This document shows, in pieces, positions 23,114-31,000 of a stretch of DNA of 64,000 bases. Location: NCBI GenBank assembly GCA_002708825.1, contig PAPF01000013.1, forward strand, positions 215,350 through 279,349, in the 5' to 3' direction. Origin of the DNA: Phyllobacteriaceae bacterium (GTDB lineage Bacteria > Pseudomonadota > Alphaproteobacteria > Rhizobiales > Rhizobiaceae). Positions within the stretch are counted from its first letter, which is position 1, and each line of letters begins with the position of its first letter. The notes below the pieces were generated by a model, which saw nothing but the letters and a program-made list of their open reading frames with translations, was not told the origin of the DNA and searched no databases. A program made the translations under genes and the position numbers.

Positions 23114-25387
23114 TCATGCCGCCATGTCATCCTGGTTAACGTTTTGCCCTTCCAGGTGCGCGCGCAAGGCGCGCACGCCCGTGCGTGCCGCGGCCATGGC
23201 CCGTTCGACAGCCTCTGGTTCGGGATCGCCGCCGGTTTCCGACTCGAGCGCGCGGGCCAGACCCGCCGCCTTGCGGATCGCGAACTGGCCCAGCAGTCCG
23301 GCAAGCTTGTGCGCCGCCTTTCGGAACGCCACGTCATCGCCCCTTGCCGAGGCTTCCTCCAACTGGCAGAGGGATGCCTCGATCTCGGTCTCGATCTGGT
23401 TGACGAGTGCGCGCATGGTCGTTTCCCCGACGTCCTCGCGCATGGTTTGCAGGAAGGCGGCATCGAGCGCGTCTTCGTCGCCGACGGCCGCAGCATGTGG
23501 CGCGTGCCCGGCTTCCGCGGGCGCCTGCGCGTCCGCATCGAACAGGTGCGCCAGCGCGCTTGCGATGTCGTGCATCCGCACCGGCTTGCTGACATAGGCG
23601 TCGAAGCCTGCCCTGAGCAGTCTCTCCCGGTCGCGCGGGAAGCTTTGGGCGGTCAGCGCGGCAAACATGGCGCTTCCGCTGGCACCCTCGCGCTTCATCG
23701 CCTTCATCGCCGACGGGCCGTCCATGCCGGGCATCTGGACATCGAGAACGACAAGGTCATAGGCGGTCATGCGCGCCATTTCCACGGCTTCCTCGCCGCT
23801 TCCGGCCGTGTCCACCTGCGCCCCGAACCGCGCGAACATCGTCTGGGCGACAAGCAGGCTTGCAGCGGTGTCATCCACGACCAGCACACGCTTGCCCTGC
23901 AGGTCGAGGCGCGTTTGTTCGGGGTTTGCCGTCTCGCCAGTATCCGTCGTCCCGGCCGCTGCCAGTTCGATGTCGAAGGTGAAGACGGATCCCTCGCCGG
24001 GCGTGCTGTCGACCACGATGCGGCCTCCCATCAGCCTGACGAGCCTGTCGGAGATGGCGAGTCCGAGCCCGCTGGAACCCTCATGCGCGTTGCGGCTGTT
24101 CTCTCCCTGCTCGAAGGGCTGGAATAGCCGGGTGCGCAACATTTCGGAGATGCCTTCGCCATTGTCCGAGACGGCGAACCGGACAAGACTGTTGCCGTTG
24201 CGATGCCCGGCACAATCCAGAACGATGACCACGTCGCCATTGCGCGTGAACTTGTTGGCATTGCCGACCAGGTTCATGAGCACCTGCCGGATCCGTTCCC
24301 GGTCGCCGATCATCGTCTCGGGCATGTCCGGGTTGATGCTGACCGACATGCGGTTCCGGTTCCGCGCCGCGAGCACGGCCGTCACCTCCATCACCTCGCG
24401 CACCAGTTCGGCCGGAGAGAAAGCCACCGGATCAAGCGTCAGCTTGCCCGCTTCCAGCCGCGAAAGGTCGAGGATGTCGTTGATCAGGGCAAGCAGGCCC
24501 TCCGAAGCCTTCAGCACTGTCGATACGTGCCTGCGCTTGGCCGGGTCGGTCTCTTCCTTCTCCATCACGTCCGACAGCCCGATGATGGCATTGAGCGGCG
24601 TGCGGATGTCATGGCTCATCATGGCCAGGAAGTCGGACTTTGCTTGCGAGGCGGTCGTCGCCTTGCGGGCCAGGAGGCGCATCTGCTCGGCTTGCCGCTC
24701 GGAGCGCTCCCCTGCCTCTTCCAGTTTTTCCCGCGCCTGGTTGGCGCTCACGAGAAGCAGGCGCGCACGCCGCTCGCCATGAACGAGATAGGCCAGCATG
24801 AGGGTAAGCAGGATCGCGGCCGCGGTACCGAAGCGCGATAGCTGCTGTTGCAGCAATTCGTGGTTCTTCGCCAGTTCCTGCCGCTCCGCGCGATCGTTTT
24901 TCAAACTGGCCATGGTCAGCTTGCGCAGCGTGGCACGATGCGGCGCGAGCAGGTCCCTCATGCGGGCCGCGGCACTCGCATCCCCCGCTCTGGCCGCCGG
25001 CAGCAGCCGGTCCGCCGCTTCCAGGTCCGCGGCAAAGGAATTGAAGGCTTCGGACAGCACCGCGTCTTCGCGCAGCGCTTTTGCCAGGACACCGCTTTGG
25101 TAAAGCGAGACGCGGCTCATCAGCAGGTCGAACTGGACATCGAGAGGCAGCGTCCCGGCGGGCTCGAGCCCCGCCGCCCGGGGTGCCAGCTTGGCCAGCG
25201 TCCGCGCAAGTTCCACTTCGGACTGGGAAGCGGCCCAGATCGTGTTCTCCGGGATCCGGTAGGTTATGCGTTTCTGGACATCGTTCAGCGCGAGATAGGC
25301 ATTGGCCGTCGATGCCAGCAGCACGGCAAGGCATGCGAGAACGAGATAGCGGGCTGCCGTCAGCAACCCTGGCCCGCGCAACCTCAT
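23114..25387 (-). CDS. Hybrid histidine kinase with receiver and HPt domains
   Basis: 757 residues. First membrane helix at about 10-32, periplasmic helical sensor region about 35-190 with no recognised fold, second helix (AAAILLTLMLAYLVHGERR), then a linker coiled coil. HisKA has the phospho-His in MMSHDIRTPLNAIIG; HATPase has NLVGNANKF, VSDNGEGI and SSGLGLAI. The receiver has VVDD, the Asp in VVLDVQMPGMDG, and VSKPVR. The C-terminal HPt has AAHKLAGLLGQF. This is a full four-step phosphorelay in one chain. The ATG at 25387 overlaps the stop of the periplasmic protein gene (ATGA), and GGAG precedes it. The final phosphate acceptor is probably the NtrC-type regulator, 92 bp downstream. Confidence 0.92.
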   Translation of the reverse strand: MRLRGPGLLTAARYLVLACLAVLLASTANAYLALNDVQKRITYRIPENTIWAASQSEVELARTLAKLAPRAAGLEPAGTLPLDVQFDLLMSRVSLYQSGVLAKALREDAVLSEAFNSFAADLEAADRLLPAARAGDASAAARMRDLLAPHRATLRKLTMASLKNDRAERQELAKNHELLQQQLSRFGTAAAILLTLMLAYLVHGERRARLLLVSANQAREKLEEAGERSERQAEQMRLLARKATTASQAKSDFLAMMSHDIRTPLNAIIGLSDVMEKEETDPAKRRHVSTVLKASEGLLALINDILDLSRLEAGKLTLDPVAFSPAELVREVMEVTAVLAARNRNRMSVSINPDMPETMIGDRERIRQVLMNLVGNANKFTRNGDVVIVLDCAGHRNGNSLVRFAVSDNGEGISEMLRTRLFQPFEQGENSRNAHEGSSGLGLAISDRLVRLMGGRIVVDSTPGEGSVFTFDIELAAAGTTDTGETANPEQTRLDLQGKRVLVVDDTAASLLVAQTMFARFGAQVDTAGSGEEAVEMARMTAYDLVVLDVQMPGMDGPSAMKAMKREGASGSAMFAALTAQSFPRDRERLLRAGFDAYVSKPVRMHDIASALAHLFDADAQAPAEAGHAPHAAAVGDEDALDAAFLQTMREDVGETTMRALVNQIETEIEASLCQLEEASARGDDVAFRKAAHKLAGLLGQFAIRKAAGLARALESETGGDPEPEAVERAMAAARTGVRALRAHLEGQNVNQDDMAA

Positions 25388-25845
25388 CGGAACTCCAGCG
25401 AACTGACCTGCCAGACCCACTTGAAATTGTGCTGCTCGTCTGCCAACTCGGGGAAATCGTCGCGCGGATAGACCACCCAGAACGGGCCCTTGTCGCGAAT
25501 CGCCATGCGTTCGCCGTTCATCCGCGTCGCCAGCAGCACGGGATAGGCCAGGATCTCAGCCACATCAATGTCGGCCTCGTAGCCGTTGATCGCGGCCACG
25601 GCGACGACTCCGGTCTCGATCCCATGTGCCCGTGCGATGTCGGAAAGCAGGACGCCTTCGAAGAATTGCGGCCCGTCGGTCCAGGATGTCGTGGTTTCAA
25701 AGCCTTGCGTTCCAAGGCTTTCGAGGTCCTCGACCGAATAAACCGACTGCTTGCCCCCGGCTGTGACCGTGAGCGTCATATCCGTGGCCCAGGCCTGCGC
25801 CGCCGCGCCCACGAACGCGATTATCATGACAAGGATCCTCACCAT
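25384..25845 (-). CDS. Small periplasmic protein with molybdopterin-oxidoreductase-like fold, probable sensor partner of the kinase
   Basis: 153 residues: signal peptide (VRILVMIIAFVGAAAQAWA), then a single domain with the outline of the sulfite-oxidase/YedY molybdopterin-binding fold: LTVTAGGKQSVYSVEDLESLG, FFEGVLLSDIARAHGI, AVAAINGYEADIDVAEI, MAIRDKGPFWVVYPRD. The mature part contains no Cys, so the Cys that ligates molybdenum in active enzymes is missing. It is translationally coupled to the hybrid kinase gene (4 bp overlap), which suggests a ligand-sensing accessory protein. GAAGGGG lies about 7 bp before the ATG at 25845. The open frame extends 36 codons upstream, but that part is basic and not signal-like. 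Confidence 0.75.
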   Translation of the reverse strand: MVRILVMIIAFVGAAAQAWATDMTLTVTAGGKQSVYSVEDLESLGTQGFETTTSWTDGPQFFEGVLLSDIARAHGIETGVVAVAAINGYEADIDVAEILAYPVLLATRMNGERMAIRDKGPFWVVYPRDDFPELADEQHNFKWVWQVSSLEFR

Positions 25846-25950
25846 CCCGACGCCCCTTCTTCGATGAACACGCGCCCCTTCTAGCGCAATCCCTAGAACA
25901 GGGTGTTGTCTGAAATGATAAAAATCAAGAAATAGAAACAAAAAAGCAAC

Positions 25951-26017
25951 CATGCATCTTCAAATGCATGACTGCCTTGCTTGCGGCCCCGGCTGCGGGC
26001 CTGGCGATGCCAGGCCC
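25951..26017. other. Two perfect inverted repeats between the sensor operon and the peroxidase gene
   Basis: An AT-rich stretch (25900-25970) contains CATGCAT-cttcaa-ATGCATG (25951-25970). It lies upstream of the sensor/kinase operon and could be an operator. A GC-rich stem GGGCCTGGC-gat-GCCAGGCCC (25997-26017) sits 8 bp beyond the end of the peroxidase gene on the minus strand. It may end that transcript although no T-run follows. Confidence 0.35.
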
Positions 26018-26025
26018 GGGCCTTG

Positions 26026-27075
26026 CTATTTCACTTCGCCGGTCGGGCGCGGCGTCGACGCGGTTTCGGCCGGCAGGACCGGATAGGTCACTTCAGGCAT
26101 CTTGCCGGTCAGCGACTCCAGGAACGCCACCATCTTGTCGGCGTCCGCGTCTGTCAGGTCCTCGCCGAGCTGGCTCTCGCCCATGATCTGCACGGCGACC
26201 TTGAGATCCCAGACCAGGCCGGAATGGAAATAGGGCGCTGTCTGGGCGATGTTGCGCAACGGCGATGCGCGGAAGACGTATTCGTCGTCCGCCGTCTCCG
26301 TGACGGCAAAGCGGCCCTTGTCACCGGCCGGCAGGATGTCGGCGCCCGGCTTCTCGATCAGGCCGAACGGATAGTAGCCATTGCCGCCAAGGTTCACGCC
26401 GTTGTGGCAGGCGGTGCAGCCCTTGTCGATGAACAGCGCCATGCCTTCCTTCTGGACATCGCTCAACGCGTTGTCATCGCCATTGAGGTAGGCGTCGAAC
26501 GGAGCCGGCGTGATCAACGTCGCCTCGAAGGCCTCGATGGCCTTGGCGAAGTTGTCGAAGGTCACCGGATCGGCTTCATCCGGGAACGCCGCCTTGAACC
26601 ATTCGACATATTGCGGCATCGAATTGAGCGTCGCGATGACGTTCTCAGGCGTGTTGGCCATTTCGACACCGGCCTGGACCGGCCCCTTGGCCTGCGCCTT
26701 CAGGTCGTCCGCGCGGCCGTCCCAGAACTGGGCCACGTTGAACACGGCATTGAGAACGGTCGGCGAATTGCGCGGACCCTTCTGCCAGCCATGGCCGATG
26801 GAGGTCGGCATGTTGTCGTCGCCGCCCGTGCCGAGATTGTGGCATGAGTTGCACGAGAACACGCCCGAGGCCGACATGCGCGGATCGAAGAACAGCGCCT
26901 TTCCGAGGTCGATCTTCTCCGGCGTGATCGGGTTGTCGGCCACTGCGGGAACCGTTGAGGGAAGCGGTTTGAAGGCTTCCGCCGCCTTGTCGCGCAACTC
27001 GTCCGCTGTTGCCAGGGATACAACGCTTGCGCTCGCCAGTGCGGCCGCGAGCAAGACCGTCTTGAACCGTTTCAT
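26026..27075 (-). CDS. Periplasmic di-heme cytochrome c peroxidase
   Basis: 349 residues. Signal peptide (VLLAAALASASVVSLATA), then two heme-binding motifs, CNSCH in the N-terminal domain and CTACH in the C-terminal domain. Between and around them is the family pattern: LGKALFFDPRMSASG, GTGGDDNMPTSIGHGWQKGPRNSPTVLNAVFN, and the late SPLRNIAQTAPYFHSGLVWDL. It reduces hydrogen peroxide in the periplasm with electrons from cytochrome c. MauG-type enzymes share the fold, but the length and motifs fit bacterial cytochrome c peroxidase. An FNR-type box lies 59-72 bp upstream, so low-oxygen induction is likely. Mono-cistronic. Confidence 0.93.
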   Translation of the reverse strand: MKRFKTVLLAAALASASVVSLATADELRDKAAEAFKPLPSTVPAVADNPITPEKIDLGKALFFDPRMSASGVFSCNSCHNLGTGGDDNMPTSIGHGWQKGPRNSPTVLNAVFNVAQFWDGRADDLKAQAKGPVQAGVEMANTPENVIATLNSMPQYVEWFKAAFPDEADPVTFDNFAKAIEAFEATLITPAPFDAYLNGDDNALSDVQKEGMALFIDKGCTACHNGVNLGGNGYYPFGLIEKPGADILPAGDKGRFAVTETADDEYVFRASPLRNIAQTAPYFHSGLVWDLKVAVQIMGESQLGEDLTDADADKMVAFLESLTGKMPEVTYPVLPAETASTPRPTGEVK

Positions 27076-27133
27076 GGTGAACCCCCTTGGTACCGGTTAC
27101 GATGGGAGTCTCGACCGAAAACAATTTCTAATA

Positions 27134-27147
27134 TTGACATAAATCAA
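27134..27147. promoter_or_regulatory. FNR/FixK-type box upstream of cytochrome c peroxidase
   Basis: TTGACATAAATCAA fits the FNR-family consensus TTGAY-N4-RTCAA at all fixed positions. It lies in the only AT-rich stretch between the peroxidase gene and zur, centred about 65 bp before the peroxidase ATG. Cytochrome c peroxidases in related bacteria are commonly controlled by FNR-type regulators. Confidence 0.65.
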
Positions 27148-27207
27148 CATGAGACGGGAAAAATGCCGGGCTTGTATGCGACATTTTTCCGCGCGCCCTG
27201 TCCGGTT

Positions 27208-27636
27208 TCAGGCAGCGCGGCAATCGCGGCAGAAACCGTGCATCTCCACCACCGAACGCACGGGCTGGAACCCGGCGGCGCCGGCGATGGCGCGCAGGCG
27301 TGCCGTCAGGTCCTCGTCGCTGATCTCGGCCACGTGACCGCACCTGTCGCATATGGCAAAGGCAATGGTCTCATGGCTGTCGCAACCGGGATGCCGGCAG
27401 GCAACGAAGGCGTTCAGGCTTTCCAGCCGGTGCACCATGCCCAGATCGACCAGCTTTTCCAGCGCCCGGTACACCTGTAGCGGCGCGCGAAATCCCGATT
27501 CGCGCAGCATGTCGAGAATGGCATAGGCGCTGAGCGGGCCTTCCGCCCCGGACAATGTCTCCAGCACCAGCGCCTGGTTGCGCGTCAGGCCGTCTGTCGC
27601 ATGATGGCCAGGGTGGTTGTGGTGATGGTCAGCCAT
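27208..27636 (-). CDS. zur: Zinc uptake regulator, Fur family
   Basis: 142 residues. His-rich start (MADHHHNHPGHH), then a winged helix (NQALVLETLSGAEGPLSAYAILDMLRESGFRAPLQVYRALEKL). The C-terminal dimerisation domain has the metal site region CRHPGCDSHE, the CDRCGH pair and a final FCRDC, which make the structural Cys4 zinc site of Zur-like proteins. It should repress the znu genes when zinc is plentiful. The ATG at 27636 has AAGGGAAG before it and overlaps the end of znuB by 8 bp, so zur is the last gene of the znuC-znuB-zur operon. The strong linkage to ZnuABC makes Zur much more likely than Fur or PerR. Confidence 0.92.
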   Translation of the reverse strand: MADHHHNHPGHHATDGLTRNQALVLETLSGAEGPLSAYAILDMLRESGFRAPLQVYRALEKLVDLGMVHRLESLNAFVACRHPGCDSHETIAFAICDRCGHVAEISDEDLTARLRAIAGAAGFQPVRSVVEMHGFCRDCRAA

Positions 27637-28453
27637 TGCTCTTCCCTTCACGAACGGGTCGGCCCGAAGCCCCGCGCAGCGGCATCAGAGACACCAGGAA
27701 CAGGCCGAGCGCCGCCACCACGATGGAGGGGCCGGACGGCGTGTCCCATTGCAGCGAACCGAAGAGACCGCCGAGCACCGCCGCCACGCCGATCGCCGAC
27801 GCCAGGACCGCCATCTGTTCCGGACCGGAAGCAAGGCGCCGCGCCGCCGCCGCCGGGATGATCAGCATGGCGGTGATGAGCAGCACCCCGATGATCTTCA
27901 TGGCGATGGCGATGACGCCCGCCATCAAGAGCATGAAGACGATATTGGCCCGGTCCGGCCGCATTCCTTCCGCCTCGGCGATCTCCGGATTGACCGTCGC
28001 GGCGAAAAGCGGCCGCCAGACGGCTGCCAGCAGGGCGAGAACGATTGCCCCGCCACCCCAAATCAGCGCCAGGTCGGACCTGGAAACGGCAAGGATGTCG
28101 CCGAACAGCAGGCCCATCAGGTCCACGCGAACCCAGGTCATGAAGGCGAGCACCACAAGGCCCAGCGCCAGCGAGGAATGCGACAGCAGGCCGAGCAGCG
28201 CATCGGCTGAAAGGCTTGCCCGGCGCTGCAGCACCAGGAGCGCGAGCGAGACAAGCGCCGAAACGGCAAACACTGCGAGCGTGAGGTCGACCTGGAGCAG
28301 CAATCCGAGCGCCACGCCGAGAAGCGCGCCGTGGGAAAGCGTGTCGCCGAAATAGGCCATGCGCCGCCAGACGATGAAGCAGCCGAGCGGCCCGGCGACC
28401 AGCGCAACACCGATGCCGGCCAGCAACGCGCGGATGAAGAAATCGTCGAGCAT
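27629..28453 (-). CDS. znuB: Zinc ABC transporter permease
   Basis: 274 residues with about eight membrane segments; starts MLDDFFIRALLAGIGVALVAGPLGCFIVWRRMAYFGDTLSHGALLG, the typical ZnuB/MntB N-terminus. Conserved DTLSHGALLGVALG and the later EGMRPDRANIVFMLLMAGVIAIAMKIIGVLLITAMLIIPAA fit the ABC-3 family. With ZnuC and ZnuA it imports zinc across the inner membrane. It begins one base after the znuC stop and overlaps zur by 8 bp. An open frame reaches further upstream only through znuC. Confidence 0.93.
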   Translation of the reverse strand: MLDDFFIRALLAGIGVALVAGPLGCFIVWRRMAYFGDTLSHGALLGVALGLLLQVDLTLAVFAVSALVSLALLVLQRRASLSADALLGLLSHSSLALGLVVLAFMTWVRVDLMGLLFGDILAVSRSDLALIWGGGAIVLALLAAVWRPLFAATVNPEIAEAEGMRPDRANIVFMLLMAGVIAIAMKIIGVLLITAMLIIPAAAARRLASGPEQMAVLASAIGVAAVLGGLFGSLQWDTPSGPSIVVAALGLFLVSLMPLRGASGRPVREGKSNG

Positions 28454-28454
28454 C

Positions 28455-29333
28455 TCAGGTCCTTCCGCTCTCGCCCGGACGGTCCCGATGACCGCTTTCA
28501 CCGCGCCCGCCATGATGATCGGGATGCCCGTGGTGATGATGGCCGTCGTCAGGATGGCAATGGTCGGTGACCGTCCCGTCGGCATGGCGCACCCGGCCGT
28601 CCGGCAGATGCGTGTGGTCGTGCCGGTGCCTGTAAACGGCCAGCGCCGGCGCGGCCTGGGCACCGAACAGCTTGCGGTAGGCTTCGCTACCGGCAACCGC
28701 CGTCGGCGTGCCCGAGCAGCAGACATGGCCGTTCAGGCACAGCACCCGGTCCGTGGCCGCCATCACCACGTGCAGGTCGTGCGAGATCAGCAGCACGCCG
28801 CACCCCAGATCGTCGCGGATGCGCCCGATCAGTTCATAGAGCGCGATCTCTCCGGTGAAGTCGACGCCCTGCACCGGTTCGTCGAGAACCAGCAGGTCCG
28901 GCCTGCGGGCAATGGCGCGGGCCAGCAGCACCCGCTGGAACTCGCCGCCCGAAAGCGTGCGCAGTTCCGCATCCTTCAGATGCGCAACGCCGGTGGCCTC
29001 CATCGCCTGCCCGGCTTCCGACGCGCTCACCCGGCCCGTCAGGCGCATGAACCGGCCGGCGGTCAGCGGCAGCGTCCAGTCCACCGCCACCTTCTGCGGC
29101 ACATAGGAAACGACAAGTCCGGCCCGGCGCGCGGCCTGCCCCTCGTCGGGGCGCAGGATGCCCAGCGCCATCTTCGCGGTCGTCGATTTCCCGGAACCGT
29201 TGGGCCCGACAAGCGTCACGATTTCCCCGGCAGCGACAGTCAGGTCGACACCGCGCACCAGCCACCGGCCGGACCGGAAGACGCCGGCCTGTTCAAGGGA
29301 GACGAGCGGAGATTGTTGCGCGGATTCGGACAT
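28455..29333 (-). CDS. znuC: Zinc ABC transporter ATP-binding protein with His-rich tail
   Basis: 292 residues. Walker A GPNGSGKST, Q loop VPQKVAVDW, signature LSGGEFQRV, Walker B LLVLDEPVQGVDF and H loop ISHDLHVV. After about residue 245 the chain becomes a His/Asp-rich tail (HRHRHDHTHLPDG, HHHHGHPDHH), which could buffer zinc at the cytoplasmic face. The ATG at 29333 begins the conserved N-terminus (MSESAQQSPLVSLEQAGVFRSG). The znuC-znuB-zur operon is divergent from znuA across a 141 bp regulatory gap with a large inverted repeat. Confidence 0.94.
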   Translation of the reverse strand: MSESAQQSPLVSLEQAGVFRSGRWLVRGVDLTVAAGEIVTLVGPNGSGKSTTAKMALGILRPDEGQAARRAGLVVSYVPQKVAVDWTLPLTAGRFMRLTGRVSASEAGQAMEATGVAHLKDAELRTLSGGEFQRVLLARAIARRPDLLVLDEPVQGVDFTGEIALYELIGRIRDDLGCGVLLISHDLHVVMAATDRVLCLNGHVCCSGTPTAVAGSEAYRKLFGAQAAPALAVYRHRHDHTHLPDGRVRHADGTVTDHCHPDDGHHHHGHPDHHGGRGESGHRDRPGESGRT

Positions 29334-29400
29334 TCTGGCCTGAGGGTGAAACGTCGCAAGCTGGCGCGGCCTGAGCCGCTTGCGGCGATCTATCGCATAC

Positions 29401-29440
29401 GTTATACAATTACACAACGGTGTAACAGAATAACATTACA
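29401..29440. promoter_or_regulatory. Probable Zur operator between znuC and znuA
   Basis: A 34 bp imperfect inverted repeat: left arm GTTATACAATTACAC from 29401, right arm GGTGTAACAGAATAAC ending at 29434, followed by ATTAC. Most positions of the arms are complementary. The GTTATA/TAAC and GTAATGTTAT elements resemble alphaproteobacterial Zur boxes. It lies 35-75 bp before both divergent starts, in the only AT-rich part of this gap, and probably contains two overlapping sites and both promoters. Confidence 0.7.
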
Positions 29441-29474
29441 TTGGTCGGATCGTCATTCGCACAGGGGATTTTCC

Positions 29475-30485
29475 ATGCATCGTCTCGCCACGCTCCTTCT
29501 GGCCTCGGGCATCGTTTTCGGCACGGCCGCAAGTGCCATCGCACAGGTCAAGGTCGTCACCAGCATCAAGCCGGTCCACTCGCTTGTCGCCGCGGTGATG
29601 GACGGTATCGGAAAACCCGGTCTCATCATCGAAGGCGCCGGTTCGCCGCACAACTACGCCCTCAAGCCGTCCCAGGCGCGGATGCTGGAAGCGGCCGATG
29701 TCGTCTTCTGGGTCGGCCCCGAACTCGAGACTTTCCTGGAAAAGCCCCTCCAAACCATTGCCACCAGCGCCACGGCCGTCGAACTCTTCGACGCTGACGG
29801 ACTTGTCCGCCTGCCCTACCGCGAAGGCGCAACCTTCGAGAAACACGGGCATGATGCACATGATGACGGGCACGAAGGGCATGAGGAAGCCGGTCATGGA
29901 GAAGAACACGGGCACGAAGCCCATGAGCATGAAGGGCAGGAGGCACATGACCACGGCGAAGACCGCCACGACTCCCATGTGTGGCTCGACCCGGTCAATG
30001 CGAAGGCCATGGTACGGGAAATCGCAAGGCACCTCTCGGAGGCGGACCCGGACAATGCCGCAGCCTATGGCGCCAATGCCGACCGCACACTGAATCGTCT
30101 CGACACGCTCATCGCCGACGTCAATGCCATGGTCGCACCTGTCCGCGACAAGCCCTTCGTGGTGTTCCACGATGCCTACCGGTATTTCGAGAACCGCTTC
30201 GGCCTGCAGGCCGCCGGCTCGATCACCCTGTCGCCCGAACATGCCCCCGGCGCCGACCGCATCGCCGAAATCCGTGACCGGATCGCCGCAATGTCGGCGG
30301 TCTGCGTTTTTTCCGAACCGCAATTCGAACCGAAACTGGTTGAAACGGTTATCGAAGGAACAAGGGCCCGCATCGGCGTGATCGATCCGCTCGGCGCGGA
30401 CCTTCCCGCCGGTCCCGATCTCTATTTCACCGTAATCGGCGGCATGGCCGGATCGTTGAAGGCCTGCCTCTCGGGCAAAAGCTGA
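29475..30485 (+). CDS. znuA: Zinc ABC transporter substrate-binding protein
   Basis: 336 residues. Signal peptide (LATLLLASGIVFGTAASAIA), then cluster A-1 fold: KVVTSIKPVHSLVAAVM, a metal-ligand His in SPHNYALKPS, a long His/Glu/Asp-rich loop (residues about 118-160, with HGHDAHDDGHEGHEE at its start), SHVWLDPVNA, FVVFHDAYRYFENRFGL and SPEHAPGADRI. It captures zinc in the periplasm for ZnuBC; the acidic-His loop is typical of zinc rather than manganese binders. AGGGG lies 9 bp before the ATG. The gene is divergent from znuC under the shared operator. Confidence 0.95.
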   Translation: MHRLATLLLASGIVFGTAASAIAQVKVVTSIKPVHSLVAAVMDGIGKPGLIIEGAGSPHNYALKPSQARMLEAADVVFWVGPELETFLEKPLQTIATSATAVELFDADGLVRLPYREGATFEKHGHDAHDDGHEGHEEAGHGEEHGHEAHEHEGQEAHDHGEDRHDSHVWLDPVNAKAMVREIARHLSEADPDNAAAYGANADRTLNRLDTLIADVNAMVAPVRDKPFVVFHDAYRYFENRFGLQAAGSITLSPEHAPGADRIAEIRDRIAAMSAVCVFSEPQFEPKLVETVIEGTRARIGVIDPLGADLPAGPDLYFTVIGGMAGSLKACLSGKS

Positions 30486-30523
30486 TTGCCCGCGGGAGGC
30501 CGGCGCGCAAGGGAGGACAGGGC

Positions 30524-30979
30524 ATGGAGTTTTTGCCAGCCGCGCTTCAGGACACGATGGCCATGCCTGTCGGCACAGCCGTCTCGCGGCTGGTCATGGC
30601 AGGCGCGCTCGGCGCGGTCATAGGGCTCGACCGGGAAGCCGGCGACCACGCCGCCGGCCTGCGCACCCATATCCTCGTCTCGCTAGCCGCCTGCCTGTTC
30701 ACGCTGATCGCCTTTGAACTGTTCGAGCGGTTCAGTGGCGATGGCGGGCAGACCGATCCGATTCGCGTGATCGAGGCGGTGACCGCCGGCGTGGCCTTCC
30801 TTGCCGCCGGCTCGATCATTCATGCGCGGGGCAGCGTGCGCGGCCTGACAACGGGTGCCGGCATGTGGCTTGCCGGTGCCGTCGGCCTCGCCGTTGGTGC
30901 CGGTCTCTACCTCATTGCCATCGCGGCAACGGTGCTCGCGCTGATCATCCTTTTCCTCATGAAACGGCTCGAACCCTGA
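30524..30979 (+). CDS. MgtC/SapB-family membrane protein
   Basis: 151 residues, four to five membrane segments. It has the MgtC core: RLVMAGALGAVIGLDREAGDHAAGLRTHILVSLAACLFTLI, then DPIRVIEAVTAGVAFLAAGSII and VRGLTTGAGMWLAGAVGLAVGAG. The C-terminal cytoplasmic domain of virulence-type MgtC is absent, as in the short SapB-like members. Its transport role is not established; members are linked to magnesium limitation and envelope homeostasis. AGGGAGGA precedes the ATG. It lies 38 bp after znuA and may be co-transcribed. Confidence 0.85.
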   Translation: MEFLPAALQDTMAMPVGTAVSRLVMAGALGAVIGLDREAGDHAAGLRTHILVSLAACLFTLIAFELFERFSGDGGQTDPIRVIEAVTAGVAFLAAGSIIHARGSVRGLTTGAGMWLAGAVGLAVGAGLYLIAIAATVLALIILFLMKRLEP

Positions 30980-31000
30980 GGCAAAGCCCCCCAACCGTCC

